A stretch of DNA of 64,000 bases from Druceiella hillmani (GCA_039881145.1 JAYKKI010000088.1:1899501-1963500); one strand, 5' to 3'; positions 22,680 through 34,604 are shown, counted from the first letter of the stretch. The notes: generated from the sequence alone by a model not told the origin. Program-made: numbers and translations.

Positions 22680-24720
22680 CTTGTAAGAAAAATGGATATC
22701 TTTATAAAAGATCGTTCATATATTTGTTCATCCGTACGTCTGTGGAAGTAATTTTATCTGAAATCGTTTATGGTAGAAATCTGGCACATTGGTAAGCATA
22801 ATAATTATCGCACATTTCAACAATCATGGCTCATAAAATATTTATATGGAAGTTTTAGAGGGGATAAATAAAGTGTACATACTCTGAACTACCGATGTAG
22901 AGATTATGAAAAACAGCGTTATTAAAAGTTTACCTAAGTTTAATGGAAAATCATAGTGATTATTTTAAATTTCACAGTTTTCGAGTAATTCAAGATATTT
23001 AAATATTTTTACATGGTAAAAATAACTTTAATATTTGTAAATTGTTTAATAGAAGTACTAAGCACCCTTAAGAGTTAATACCTGCCAAATGTGCGCAGAA
23101 CGCTCATAATATTATTTCTCTGTTTAAATTACCAAATCCTAAATGGTACCACTTCAAAATATAGTATGAATAGGTAAAATTTTATACCAACCTCAAACTA
23201 TATATATTAAAAACGATAAATTGCGCGCACTCTGAAACTATTGAAGTAGATATTATAAAAAAACAACGTTATTAAAAGTTTATCCATAGTTTACTGGATG
23301 CGATGATTCTAAATTTCACAGTTTTGGAATGATTGAAGATATTGAAATATATTTACACGCTGAAAAATCATCATATATATTAATACGCTAAGGTTAAGAT
23401 GTTACACTCCCTTTTTAGAAAAAACCTCACAACTAATCCACATAAATTACATATCATTTTATAGATAATTGCTTGCTCTACCGGCATCCACAACTAAAAA
23501 ATTTATTATTGCTATTGTTTTTGCAAATTAATTAATTATTAAAATTTCATATATATTAATACGCTAAGGTTAAGATGTTACACTCCCTTTTTAGAAAAAA
23601 CCTCACAACTAATCCACATAAATTATATATCATTTTATAGATAATTGCTTGCTCTACCGGCATCCACAACTAAAAAATTTATTATTGCTATTGTTTTTGC
23701 AAATTAATTAATTATTAAAATTATATACACAAAACAGCAATACTGCCATCTAACGGCTCAACGTCAATATGATTGACGGTCGGTAAAATTTTTGTTTAAT
23801 TTCAAATCCACTCACGTATAAATAAAGTGGCGCTTTAGCTCAATGCTTTTGATACTTGCGCCTCTATATGTCAATTTTAGTAAAATATTTGTTTGATCTG
23901 TCATCTGAGCTTCATAATGGAATAAATAATGCGAAGACTTCGCACGGGTCACGCTAGTAACTTTAATATTACAACTATTAAAGTTATTTTTTAACCGTGT
24001 TTCACATTATTACTTTCATAGAAATATTATACACTTTAAATGTTAATAGGCGCCCGAGTTTGTGCACAACTCTCATAAAGCTATTTCTCCGTTTAAAAGA
24101 TTTTATTGAATTATCAAGATCCTGTATATCACCTCAAAATATATTATAAATAGGAATATTTTATACCCATGTGGAAACTATAGCGTTGATTCTAAATTTC
24201 ACAGTTTTGGAATGAATGAAGATATTGAAATACTTTTACACGGTGAAAAATAACTTTAATATTGCAAATATTAAAGTTATTTTCACATTACTAGTTTAAT
24301 AGAAATGTTATGCATCCTTAAATGTTAATAGTTGTCCACATGGGTATAGAACCACATAAAGTTATTTCTCCGTTTAAAAGATTTTATTAAATTATCAAGA
24401 TCCTGTATATCACCTCAAAATACATTACAAATAGACCGATTTTATACCCACGTGGAAACTATAGCGTTAATTCTAAATTTCACAGTTTTAGAATTAATGA
24501 AGATTAGAGTTATTTTTTACTGTGTCTCACATTATTAATTAAATAGAAATGTTATGAATTCTTCAATGTTAATAGGGGCCCAAGTGTGTACACAACCCTC
24601 ATAAAGTTATTTCTCCCTTTAAAAGATTTTATTAAGTTGTCAAGTTACTGTTTGTCACTTTTCAAAATATGTAGGTAAATTTTATACTCATGTGCAATAT
24701 ACTTAATTTCTTTAAATGAA
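22680..24720. repeat. Diverged ~300-bp repeats related to the AGGGTTCCGTA family
   Basis: Repeated blocks in constant order: GAAAAATAACTTTAATATTT, then TTTAATAGAAATGTTATGCA, TTAATAGGTGCCCAAGTGTG, ATAAAGTTATTTCTCCGTTT, ATTATCAAGATCCTGTATAT, CACCTCAAAATATATTA and TCTAAATTTCACAGTTTTGG. They are seen near 23020, 24000, 24290 and 24520, with partial copies between. A hairpin at about 24247-24284 (TAACTTTAATATT mirrored by AATATTAAAGTTA) marks a head-to-head junction. A Helitron is inserted inside. Confidence 0.75.
23371..23957 (+). mobile_element. Nonautonomous Helitron with duplicated 5' end
   Basis: The 3' end is canonical: a perfect hairpin TGCGAAG-A-CTTCGCA (23930-23944), then 9 bases, then CTAG (23954-23957) followed by T. 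Upstream, a 176-bp block beginning TCATATATATTAATACGCTA occurs twice in tandem (23371 and 23547), both preceding the single 3' end. Helitrons begin with TC, so each block is a plausible 5' terminus. No Rep/helicase coding is present. Families like this are moved by rolling-circle transposases encoded elsewhere. Confidence 0.75.
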
Positions 24721-24744
24721 AAAAGTTTAAATGCTGGCTATACA

Positions 24745-25090
24745 TTGTATGATTAGTTTTCTATGCTTATCAGCCTCCCAATAAGGTTATTAACAGTAAT
24801 GCGTTCCGGCTTTCTACAGCGCTGCTGTCAACTTTGGTTGTTCGCAATACAATCTAGACGATCATTCAACAGCTTATGCCCTCACAGTTTGTGCCTGTTC
24901 GTCTGGCCTCGTTTGCGATATCGCATACTTTATTTCGTAAGCTCTCGGGTTAACTTCGGCTATCTCGGTCGTTATATCTGCCGTGCTACCCGCGTCCGAG
25001 GGCACCAATGCCGTATCACATTGAGTACGTGCGGAACTAAGTGGGAAGCGTTTCGACTGAGCCAAATGAACATTTTGAAAAATTTATAAG
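24745..25090. other. GC-richer patch with open frames on both strands, unrecognised
   Basis: Base composition is noticeably more balanced than its surroundings. A + frame (24763-25089, 108 codons) and a - frame (24874-25065, 63 codons, MAQSKRFPLSSARTQCDTAL...) are open. The minus product, polar and Asp/Glu/Thr-rich, looks more protein-like than the + one. No family is recognised. Most likely a fragment of a transposon ORF. Confidence 0.3.
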
Positions 25091-26249
25091 TACAAAAGTG
25101 TTCCTTTCAGAGTGAGAAATATTTTTGTCAAAAATGCTTTTCTCTAAAACCAATAATTCAGTAATTATAAGAAGAGGAACAATTAAGTTGTTTATAACAA
25201 TTCATCGCCCTAAAATTAAAGCTTCAATCCTGATAATTTTGGGTTCAGTGTATACTTAATTCCCAATGTTCATGATTTTTTCAGATTTTTCTGAGCAATC
25301 TTTTTGTGATAAGGTTGGGAGACAGAGATTTTTAAACATTTTTCCCGAAAAATGTTTAAGCGGACTCATGAAAAAAATACTTCATATTTATTGTTGAACT
25401 TGTGCTTCAATAATTTTCATTTCAAACTTTACACGATATCCTTGTTTTTGTTATTTTCCAATTTCCTCTCTGAAATTCAACCCTACTATCAAAAATATTA
25501 CTTTTACGTCTATAAATGGGCTCCATACTCGATGCTAAATTAAATTTTTTTTTTATCTTATAGTTTCTGATAAAATCGTCTGTGATATACGAGCAAATGA
25601 CCGGATACCATAATGATTAAATAATTGTCCCATTTTGGCAATTTTGACACGAGACGCTAAAATGTACACGTTTTGTATTACATATACTTTAAGTAATATC
25701 GAAACGGAATACTTGTAACAGGAGCCCAACTCATACCCGGTTTATATCGCCTTAAAGATATTTTAACCTAGAAGTTGTTCAAACTGGATCACCGTACAAA
25801 ACACAGATACATAAATAAAAAAGTTTGGATTTGTAATAGAAGTTTCACGTCTTGCTTGTTGGCCACTCCCTCAATAGATATGAGTTTTAATCCGAAGGTT
25901 TTCCCAAAAGAGATGTTAAAGTAGCGGATCTAGAAAATAAGTACTTATTATAAAAGCTCGGAAAACATTCGGAGAAAGCTTTCGGCTATAGATTTTCATT
26001 ATCTCTAATTTGATTAACATTATGGCAATAAATAATGTTCGGCTTGCGTCGACCTAAACGACGGAATAAATGGCACCGCCTGCCGCTTTCAGAACGTGGT
26101 GTTTTATGATAATTCGATACGATTGCGTGTCGACTCGGTGATTTGTGATTGGTTCGATTTTTCTACAGGCTGTTACAACAGAGGATTCTTGACAGAGGGA
26201 AATTATTATTAGGTGGAATATTATTATTAGGAGCTGAATGTGGCGATGG
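25091..26249. other. No gene seen
   Basis: AT-rich DNA without recognised motifs. The composition becomes more balanced from about 26040 on, towards the LINE relic. Confidence 0.4.
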
Positions 26250-26770
26250 CCAGATCGAGGATCGATGTACTTGGGCACGGTCCTCGACTTAAAGCGGAGT
26301 TTACTACCGAAGCCAGGTACATTGGTGAGAAGGCCAAGGTGGCTTTCTATGCCATGGCCCGGGTTGCTGGAGCTAGCTAGGTGCTAAACAACTTAACCCT
26401 AAAACAGATACGGCAATGTACCTTGGTATATTAACTTATGCGCTATCAGTGTGGGCTCCGTGGTGCATCGAGGTCCAGCAAGTTAGGAGAATTGCACTTA
26501 GGTCCTAACGTGCGCTGCTAATGGTCCTGATCAGAGCGTACAAAATTAGATCCACGGATACTTTGCCTATTTTAGCGGGACTTCTGTCTTCTAGCGATCG
26601 TGAAAAGCACGTGTAATTTCTGTTTGGTATGGGGTAAGCAAAAGAATCTCCAATTGACAGAATGAGATGCATTTCAAAAGTCGTCTGTGCTCATTGGCAG
26701 CCTTTGTGGGCCTTCCCGAATTCTAGAAGCAAGACCGCAGAATTGTTTTTCCGCGATGTATCTGAGTTGT
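26250..26770 (+). pseudogene. R1-like non-LTR retrotransposon ORF2 C-terminal relic
   Basis: Pieces in changing frames read YIGEKAKVAFYAMARVAGAS, a tyrosine/alanine-rich TYAxSVWAP region near 26430-26460, then RRIALR near 26487, STDTLPILAGL near 26550-26580, and HWQPLWAF..RSKTAELFFRDV near 26690-26755. R1/Tad-group reverse transcriptases have this order: KA-RAF--ISRVSAASWG, a TYAAEAW-type motif, RRALI-LTKAYRTVSTEALPVLAG and a terminal WQ-W---GR-T--FFPDV. Many stops and frameshifts. GC content is higher than the neighbours, as usual for this group. Confidence 0.65.
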
Positions 26771-26785
26771 TGAATAAAACCTGAT

Positions 26786-27019
26786 TCAAAAGCGAATATT
26801 ATATTTCTGATGGGGTGTGGCATCTTCCGCGCCAATTTCTTTAGATTTGCACTGAGAGACTGCTTGGCAAGTTGCTGCAGTTTCAAGACGCAGAATATGA
26901 ACACGTTGTTCCTCTGCAGTGAGCTCGATGATGCTCGTAGAGTTTGATGGAGAGCATGCATCAGATATCGGTATAGTCGAGTCACGCGATTTTTTAGAAC
27001 GTGGTATTTTAGTCATCAT
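26786..27019 (-). other. Unrecognised open frame, 77 codons
   Basis: The product starts MMTKIPRSKKSRDSTIPISD and has a coiled-coil-like stretch, ELTAEEQRVHILRLETAATC. It lies in a GC-richer island beside the R1-like relic. It could be part of a transposon gene (for example an ORF1) or the start of another decayed element. No function is assigned. Confidence 0.3.
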
Positions 27020-27338
27020 GACTTGGTTGGGAAAGGATCGGCCTTTGAGGCAATTAGAGTGTTCACAAAGTGCGTGCTTGAAAGGATGGATTTGTTAAAT
27101 GGCTCATTGACAAGGGATAGTTCTTAAATATGTTTGGTGGAAACGCTGGATATTAGTAACGAGACACTATTATAGACCTTCGAAATTTCCATTTGTGAAT
27201 GAAGGAGGGATGTTATGGGTTCCTAGAGGGACCCTGATACTACCCAGGAGGTCAAGGCAGGAATAGATCAACCTTATATTGCTATTCAAATAAGAATATA
27301 TAATGAGTTATCAGAATCGGGGAATGGTTATAATCATT

Positions 27339-27407
<69 letters not shown>

Positions 27408-28617
27408 TATACACACACGACGTATCAAGCAGAAACACATTTATATTGAGTGCACTTCACAGTTGGTTAATTTATTTATATGAGATTCTTTGAACATGTT
27501 TTCTTGATTATAGTAAAAGGAAATGGACAAATGATCTTAATGACTTTTTTTGTAAAGTACGAAGATTTTGTTTTCAAAAATTAATATTTATATTTTTCGG
27601 TTCATTTTTGTGGTTTCTTATTTAGTATAAAGTGTTTTCTATCGAATCGTAGTTTTTGTGTATTGCCTCGGTTTCTGAGAAAAAAAAGATATTATAGGCG
27701 AGGGTTTAGTATTTAGGGTTTTGCACCCTAATGGCAAAAGCGGATCCCTTATAGTTTCGTCATATCGGGCTATCTTTCTGTCCATCCCTGTCTGTCGCAT
27801 CCTCATAGTCAAACTGTACTTTTACGCAAAAAATGCAAGTAAATGTTTCACACGTAGATTTAAATTAACGTGCAGTTGAATTAAAGTACATGTAAAGTAG
27901 GAGCAAATATATGGTTTTTAGGCCAAGAAAGGTTTTTTAAAATAAAGTGGAAGTTCCATATACAATTTTCTATTTTATTTGTGAAATATTAAGCTTTAAA
28001 GCGAAACGCAATATTTTTTCTTCCAAGTTGCGTGAAATAATTTTTTTCAAATTGACATTAAATCATTTTTTAATGTGACATGCGATAAGTTTTCTTCAAC
28101 TTATGTGATTTCCAATAATTTTTTAGTTATGAGGAAGAAAAATGTGAAAAAATGTTAAATACTGACATTTGATTAGAATTTCGAAATTAAAATATTTTTA
28201 AAAAGTCATGTCAGCAATTATGGGATATAAACAATTACGCACCTTGCAGTTTTGTTTCATTTTGACCCAGAACATTAAAAAAAGCAGAATTTCATTAAGT
28301 AAAGTGGTAAAGTTATTTTAATTCAGTATTTAAGTTCTTTTTGCGCGTACAGACCCTTCCTACAGGCATTGGGTATATGTGCATAGAAAACGTGCTTGTT
28401 TCAGCGTTACCCCGAAGAGTTGCCATTCTCCATTCTTTCACTCTTGGAGTGGCCAACTACTTCACGGCTTCATCCAACCATCGAGTCGTTAGTCTATCTC
28501 TGTCCAGAGTGCCTCCTGTTTTTTTGAAAATTAATTTTTTCATCGGATAGTTATCTGGTTTTTCCATAGGTGACTTGGCCATCTGAGTCTGTTGCTAAGG
28601 ATGATTTGTGGAGTGCC
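27020..28617. other. No gene seen; microsatellite and repeat scraps
   Basis: Holds a TA microsatellite (27345-27404) and, near 27712-27840, AGGGTTTTGCACCCTAATGG with a CTGTCCATCCCTGTCTGTCG string, which resembles the end of the dispersed AGGGTTCCGTA repeats. Otherwise AT-rich. Confidence 0.45.
27345..27404. repeat. (TA)n microsatellite
   Basis: About 30 TA dinucleotides without interruption. Confidence 0.95.
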
Positions 28618-29013
28618 GTATACTAACTATATAATATTATAAATAGGAAAGCGTATTTGTTTTTCCTTCTTTCAACGGCGCAACGGATTGACGTAATTTG
28701 CGTAGAGATGGTTGGTGGGCCGAAAAAGGACATGGGCTACTTTTTATCTCCGGAAATTTCACCCAAACTAATATTATAAATGTGTTTGCCTGTCCTTCTT
28801 TCACGTTGCAAAGAAGCGACGGCTCAATATGATTATTTGCACAAAGATCGTCGGCGTCTTGAAAAATGATATTCGGAAAATTTAGTTTGTTCGGAAAATT
28901 CTTATTATAATATTTAATTTTCCTTAAACATCGTAAATGGTGCTGTGTATTTTAATTTCTTTCCATAAGTTTGTGACTATAAAAACGCAAGCGATGCCGC
29001 TGGTAAAAGCTAG
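28618..29013 (+). mobile_element. Helitron-like nonautonomous element
   Basis: Begins near TATACTAACTATATAATATT with ATTATAAATAGGAAAGCG, continues with TTTCCTTCTTTCAACGGCGC and CATGGGCTACTTTTTATCTC, and ends CCGCTGGTAAAAGCTAG followed by T. This is the layout of a very common lepidopteran Helitron group (ACTAATATTATAAA start, AAAGCTAGT end). A second start-like block (AAACTAATATTATAAATGTG) lies internally near 28768, so two 5' ends precede one 3' end, as in the element at 23.4 kb. Confidence 0.75.
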
Positions 29014-29904
29014 TAATATGTAAAGTTCAAAGTTGCATCTGTATTTTCAATGTGCAGAATGCACTGAACCAAAAGAAAACCAAGAAAATCTTAAGTACAG
29101 GATTTTCTTTTTAAAACGCATCCGGTGAGAGTTAGTCATCTTTATTTAAGGTTCACTCTCACTATCATTTAATAGAACTGGCCGCATGAGGGTTTCGTAC
29201 ATTTAAAATTTCGTTTTGAGAGCTAATGATATGAAGTCTTAGCTATTTACTCAATAAATAAAAATATTTGTCAGCTATTTTAATTTGGCTCTTAATTTAG
29301 TTTTCGTTTAAGCTTTAAGTTTCCGTAATACTTTTTAAATTTTTTCGAATTCCGTATTTAAATAATGCGTTCGTTAAGTCTGTCCTTCAGTCTGTCTGTT
29401 TATTGCAACCTCAAAACTTCTATAAAAGTAAGCCTATGCACATACACTTTTGTGGGCGGGTTTTTCAAACGCTGTTAGCCATTTTACGGCAAAATTAAAT
29501 AAAAAATAATAAGAGGTAATTTGAAACAAAATTATGTTTTCGTAGGATATTTTTAATTTTGAAGTTTTATTTGGGAAATATAAAGCCCCAAAGTGGGTTA
29601 TAATATTTTTCCCGACTTTTGAAAAGTTTAAAAGAAAATCTCTGTAAGTTTTGAAACATTTAAAAGAAAATATCGAACTCTTTCGTAGGGAGCACGTTCA
29701 TATAAAATTATTTTGTCCGTATTACATCAATAACAAGAAAAGTTTTTCGTCACGGCTACACAGCTTTACCCTTGCGTGTTTCCGATGCGCACTTAACGGT
29801 CTTTTTTAATGAAAAATTTGTGCTGGTGAAAACATGAAAATACATCATTCTTAAAAAGGTGAAATCACCCAAATTGTACCTAACGCTACTTTTAAAGTTG
29901 CATC
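29014..29904. other. No gene seen
   Basis: AT-rich DNA. Strings such as TCTGTCCTTCAGTCTGTCTG (29380) suggest a decayed dispersed repeat. Confidence 0.4.
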
Positions 29905-30395
29905 ATCACGTACACCTAGGACAAATTGTCGACTTCGAGAAAGAGGTCAATCGGAGATTCCAACTCTTGGGTATCGTTCAGGAAACCTCGCCTTATTTTT
30001 TCCTTTAAAATATGCCAGTGCTTGAAGACGAAAATCTTCAACCACCGCGTGTTACCAGTGATGACATATCGAAGTGATACTAGGTCACTAAGTGACTTAT
30101 GGAAAAGGATACGCTTAGGATTACTATACAAAGTGTTTTCCGTAATGAGGAGGTTCATTGAAGAACTAATGTTACAGACATGGCTGATAGGATTGGCAAT
30201 GGCATAGCATATAGCGTGCAGAACTGACTAGCAAGATGAGAACTCGTTTGGCAATCACGTACCGGAAAACGTAGAATGGGACAATCCCTCACTAGGTGGA
30301 CAGATGACTTGGTAAAGGTTCTATGTTGGATGCAAGTAGTGCGGGATCGAAGTTTGTAGGAATTTGTGGGGATGTTGAGCGACGTCTTCCATCTG
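29905..30395 (+). pseudogene. RTE-like non-LTR retrotransposon ORF C-terminal relic
   Basis: Reads HLGQIVDFEKEVNRRFQLLG near 29909-29968, then ICQCLKTKIFNHRVLPVMTY to about 30067, DxRSLSD, then FRNEEVH and TNVTDMADRIG near 30142-30200, and SRTGKRRMGQSLTRWTDDLV near 30255-30315. It ends WMQVVRDRSL near 30330-30355. RTE-like endonuclease/reverse transcriptases have this order: YLGQIV, EVNRRI, KTKVFN-CVLPVMTYG, RNEEIRRRT-V-DIA, GRR-VGRP-TRWTDDL and W-Q-A-DR. Only the last ~165 residues are left, with several frame changes and stops. Frames on - over this region are shadows. Confidence 0.85.
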
Positions 30396-33019
30396 ATATA
30401 AATGTAAATAAACCAAAATGATATCACATGTGCACTGAGTTTAGCTTTCTTAATACTTTAAAACTGATATACTGGCTTTGCGATTATTATTAGAAATATC
30501 TTGGGAAAATATATTTGCTTTTCAATTTTCGTCATGATTACAGCCCAATTATAGTTTATACCAATATAATCATAGTTATTTGTTTAAATTATTCCATAAT
30601 TATATTGATAACCGTCCGCTCTTGGGTTTGGTCTTTATACTTCTGAATGTTGCGAGAGAGTTGGAGTGATAGTTTATTTCATCTGCCTACAGCGCGCAAG
30701 AACGTCTTTCAGCGTTCATCTATTTTTCACGCATTTACATGGACCAATGTGGTATTGCGAGAAGCTTCCGATCTTGATATTTTTTTCTGCTTCGTTGATT
30801 GCTTTACAAATGCATTATGGAGTTGCTAGGTAGTTCACATTTGATAATTAGTTAGTTTTATGTCTAGTTGAATAAATGTGCGTTTTTTTCTGTTTTATCA
30901 ATTAGTATTTATTTGATTGTGTGTACTTTAATTGTTGTACTATTAGTACTTGCACACGTTTAGCGTATTGAGGTTCCCTGTAAGTTGGAAATGGGTTTTT
31001 TGGTAAATAAATGTACAAGCACATCCCTTTCAACCCTATCAAACAGAGAGCCCTTCGACCTTTTTTTGATTAACCTTTCGATGTACCTTGAGTCGGTTTA
31101 TTAGGTCGACGCTATACTCGCCTGTATTGAAAGTTGTTGGTTATCATTAATTTTGTAATGCGTGTTATGATTTGCTTTAGATATATATCGATTTCCTTAA
31201 GTGTGAGCATCAAATCGCGGATGTTAATGTATAAATCAAATCTCTCTTTTTAAGAACGCCTGGAACTCATGTATTCAGATTTGAAACGAATTAAAGTTAT
31301 TTAAAAGAGTCATGAACGGTTAAATTTTAAAATCAGTTTTGTAGTAATTTCTGGTATTATTATTCAGAGATTTCCTTTCAACCAATAGTTTCATTTGACT
31401 TCCACCAGCTATTATAAACAAATTCATAATAGCTGATGAAGTCTTGAAACTGTGGCGCATTTTTAACGTTGAAATTTATAGAAGGAAACTATGCAAAAAA
31501 ATTCTTGCTTTCTGGGGTTCTATTAAGATGTCTTTTCCAACATATTTCATATTTGTTTTCTTGGAACAGCATTCTTCCATTTGTGGTAATTAGCATAAAA
31601 TATGACAAAACGTTCGTTTTAATCTCCCATTTTTGATAAGGTGCCAAAAAGAATAGTGGCCAAGTATCCGTCACTACTAAATTTAGCAACGCTTCCGGAT
31701 TTCCGGAATTAAACTTTTTATCATTGCGCCACGTCATGTATCAAAATAGTTATTGTAATCAAAGATTATTTACTTTTATGTTGATATTTATGTTTATTTA
31801 TTTTTTATAAATGGGAAGAAGATATTTTATTCATATGTGATGTAGTATTGGAGGGAAATGTTTAGAAGTATTTTGTTTTCTTTTATATTATATATCACAA
31901 ATTTATTTCAAAGTTTATTTTTTATTCAAGTTTAAAATTAACTGTCAAGGTTATTTTTTCTACTGGATTCCTTTCCTTATCAGTCGGCTTCCCTAGTCGC
32001 AAGACGCATATATTAGGGATTTGTCATTGTCTATATCTTTTTAAGGCAAGCTAAGCGAAATAATTATAAATAAAAATTTTAATTAAAGGAAAATTTTAAT
32101 CTGGAATTTTTACGGATTTTCGAAGGTTAACTATGGTGAACAATTTTAGATAAACACTTGGGACGGCTCGTTGTATATTGCATCGTAGCTTAATGTTTGG
32201 AAATCGAGGATAAAAAATAAAAAAGATGGCAAATGAAGCTTCACTTTTATATTAAAAGATGGATCTGGAGTTACCTAAAACAGAGTTCATACGCACTTTA
32301 CACCAACAGGAAGGCTATTAAACATTGTTTCGTCGAAACAGCAAAACCGTTGTAGACAGATGGACTGATTCGATTAAATTCTGAGCATTCTTTTTTTCTT
32401 TACAGATAAACAATTACACAGAACCAATTTTTCTATTAATGGAATACACAATGACATTATGATTCAGTTGTTTAAGGTCACGATTAATGACGATCAGTGA
32501 GAGAAAACGAAATTATTTCCAAACAATCGCGTATTACGAGAATGCCCTTGCTAAAGAAAAACTCATATACCTACGTGTAGGTTATAGTTTCACGTTAAGT
32601 TATACATATTGAGAGACATTTTCCTGTAACATACGGTCGCAAGGACGGCAGCGTGTAGTTAATAAGGCACTTCCTAATCTACAGAACAATTTAGTTGGTA
32701 AATTTATGAATCTAGCAAATATGTAAGCAACCCCTTAACAGGAAAAACTTCAAGTACTGTAATGACAACGAATTATTATGCTCGTTCAGTAATGTTTCAG
32801 CCATTAGGCGAGTATTCTGATTATGTTTTCTCATAACTTGTTTGTTAGTTTGTACTTTTATAAGCTAGTACAGCTTTGGTAAGCTAGTTCGGCTATGCTC
32901 GCACGAGCAAGGAAATTAATTTTAATATGATTTAAAAGTAAGGTTCTTCCGAAAATATTATATTTAGTATTATTTAATTAGCCAATTAGACCGGGATGCA
33001 CAGAATCGAGAAAATGGCG
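30396..33019. other. No gene seen; one inverted repeat
   Basis: Apart from the inverted repeat near 31385-31450, AT-rich sequence only. An 82-codon minus frame (31489-31737) and a 60-codon + frame (30647-30829) have no recognised motif. Confidence 0.45.
31385..31452. repeat. Inverted repeat with ~28-bp arms
   Basis: AGTTTCATTTGACTTCCACC then AGCTATTAT on the left is mirrored by ATAATAGCTGATGAAGTC then TTGAAACT on the right, with a ~10-base loop (AAACAAATTC). The right arm contains CTGATGA and GAAAC, the hammerhead core strings, but with no pairing stem II between them. Confidence 0.7.
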
Positions 33020-33375
33020 TACTTATGTTCGCACCCTTACTCACGTGCAGATTTTTATTTATGTTCACGCTCTTACTTATGTTCACGCTCCTACTTACGT
33101 TCATGTTCTTACTTATGTTCTCGCTGTTACTTATGTTTTCGTTCTCACTTATGGCCACATTTTTAGTTATGTTCACGCTCTCTCTTACGTTCACGTTCTT
33201 ACTTGTGTTCTGGCTCAAACTTATCTTTACGTTTTTACTTACGTTCGGGCTCTTAGTTACGTCAGTGTTTTTATTTAGATCTACGCTATTACTTTCTTTC
33301 ACGATTTTACTTATGTTTGCGCTGCTATTTATGTTCATATTCTTATTTATTGCTTACGCTCTCATCTCTCTTTTT
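33020..33375. repeat. Diverged 18-bp minisatellite
   Basis: Built from TTACTTATGTTCACGCTC, about 19 units, many with one to four substitutions but almost no frame-breaking indels. Two + frames (117 and 77 codons) and a - frame (122 codons) stay open. The minus product is a six-residue repeat rich in Asn, Ser, Lys and Val (such as NVSKNVNISKSVNIN), and the + product is Leu/Phe-rich. No promoter or splice signal is visible, so the frames are most simply repeat artefacts. Confidence 0.85.
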
Positions 33376-33504
33376 TGAAGTGAAACTTCTTTGTGTGCAA
33401 TGTGCGCAAAACGTCATTGTCGCAGCGTGCAACGTTTCTACAAGGATTTCAAACATTTAGTTGTGAGGTTTTCAATACAAGAATCTATCACAAAAATGAC
33501 AGAA

Positions 33505-33765
33505 AACAGGTACTTAGTAACAACACGATAGAATAAGGGCACTTAGTAACAACACGATAGAATAAGACAAGAAGTTCATGGGCGGAAACGAAAAAAAATT
33601 GCGCTCACTTTCAGCTGTTTGTAAGTTATGTGTGCCAAAAGTAAATTGTCAAAATTTTGTGAAGTGTTCGTATGCGCGAAAACAAATAAAAATGGAACTC
33701 ACTACTGATATCAGTTGTTTTGTACGTTATGTGTGTCAAAAGTAAGCTGTCAAAATTTTGTCGAT
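33505..33765. repeat. Two short tandem duplications
   Basis: A ~28-bp unit (CACTTAGTAACAACACGATA + GAATAAG) occurs twice at 33513-33565. A ~105-bp block with GTTATGTGTGCCAAAAGTAA and TGTCAAAATTTTGT occurs twice at 33600-33760. Confidence 0.8.
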
Positions 33766-33894
33766 TTATTTATTATGTTTGATTTATTACTAATTTTGCG
33801 CGTATTTCATCTATTATAAGACTAACGACATATGTAATTACACCCACGTTTATACCCACGTATATAATTGTCGTAAATATATTTTACAACACGA

Positions 33895-34210
33895 GCAATA
33901 GATCCCTTTTTTCAGTCACATTCAGCTATGTTTCTTCAGAAATTAAACTAACTTCTTTCAGTCACATTTAGCTATGTTTCTTCAGCAATTAGACTAACTT
34001 CTTTCAGTCACATTCAGCTATGTTTCTTCAGCAATTAGACTTTCTTTCAGTCGCACTCAGCTATATTTCTTAAGCAATTAGACTAACTTCTTTCAGTCAC
34101 GTTCAGCTAAGTTTCTTCACCAATTAGACTAACTTATTTCAGTCACATTCAGCTGTGTTTCTTCAGCAATTAGATTAACTTCTTTCAATCACATTCAACT
34201 ATGTTTCTGA
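33895..34210. repeat. 46-bp minisatellite, ~6.5 units
   Basis: Unit: CTTTCAGTCACATTCAGCTA, then TGTTTCTTCAGCAATTAGAC and TAACTT. One unit near 34040 has lost about 6 bp. Confidence 0.9.
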
Positions 34211-34604
34211 TACTGGTATTGTGGCCAATTTTTAATTCGCGATTGTCTATGCAAATTTATATGAAGATTTTATTAGACGTTTAAGTTGATTTTTAATAAT
34301 ATCTTAATAATTTTTCTGAACGTATAGTATTAAAATGTTTTTATACAAATTTAATACAATTTGTGGACTTACACTTAGTATATTTTTTAAATATTTAACT
34401 CAACGTACTCTGCTCTTAAGCACGTTTGTAACTTTGAAGAGTACCCATGAGCATGGACGAAATCTTGAAAAAATGTTAGTATTTTTCTCAGTTTATTTTA
34501 GTGGTAAAATTATTATATGATCGAATTTTGTTATATTTGTTAAAGTGTGATATTACCTCAACATAGCTATAACGGCTTAAATTTTGTAGCTCAAAAATTG
34601 ATCG
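34211..34604. other. No gene seen
   Basis: AT-rich spacer between two arrays. Confidence 0.4.

Noticed and set aside
31385..31452. Second hammerhead-like candidate (CTGATGA ... GAAAC)
   Set aside because: The bases between the two core strings (AGTCTT) cannot form a proper stem II, no stem III/cleavage triplet follows, and the mirrored arm has CTGGTGG. Kept only as an inverted repeat.
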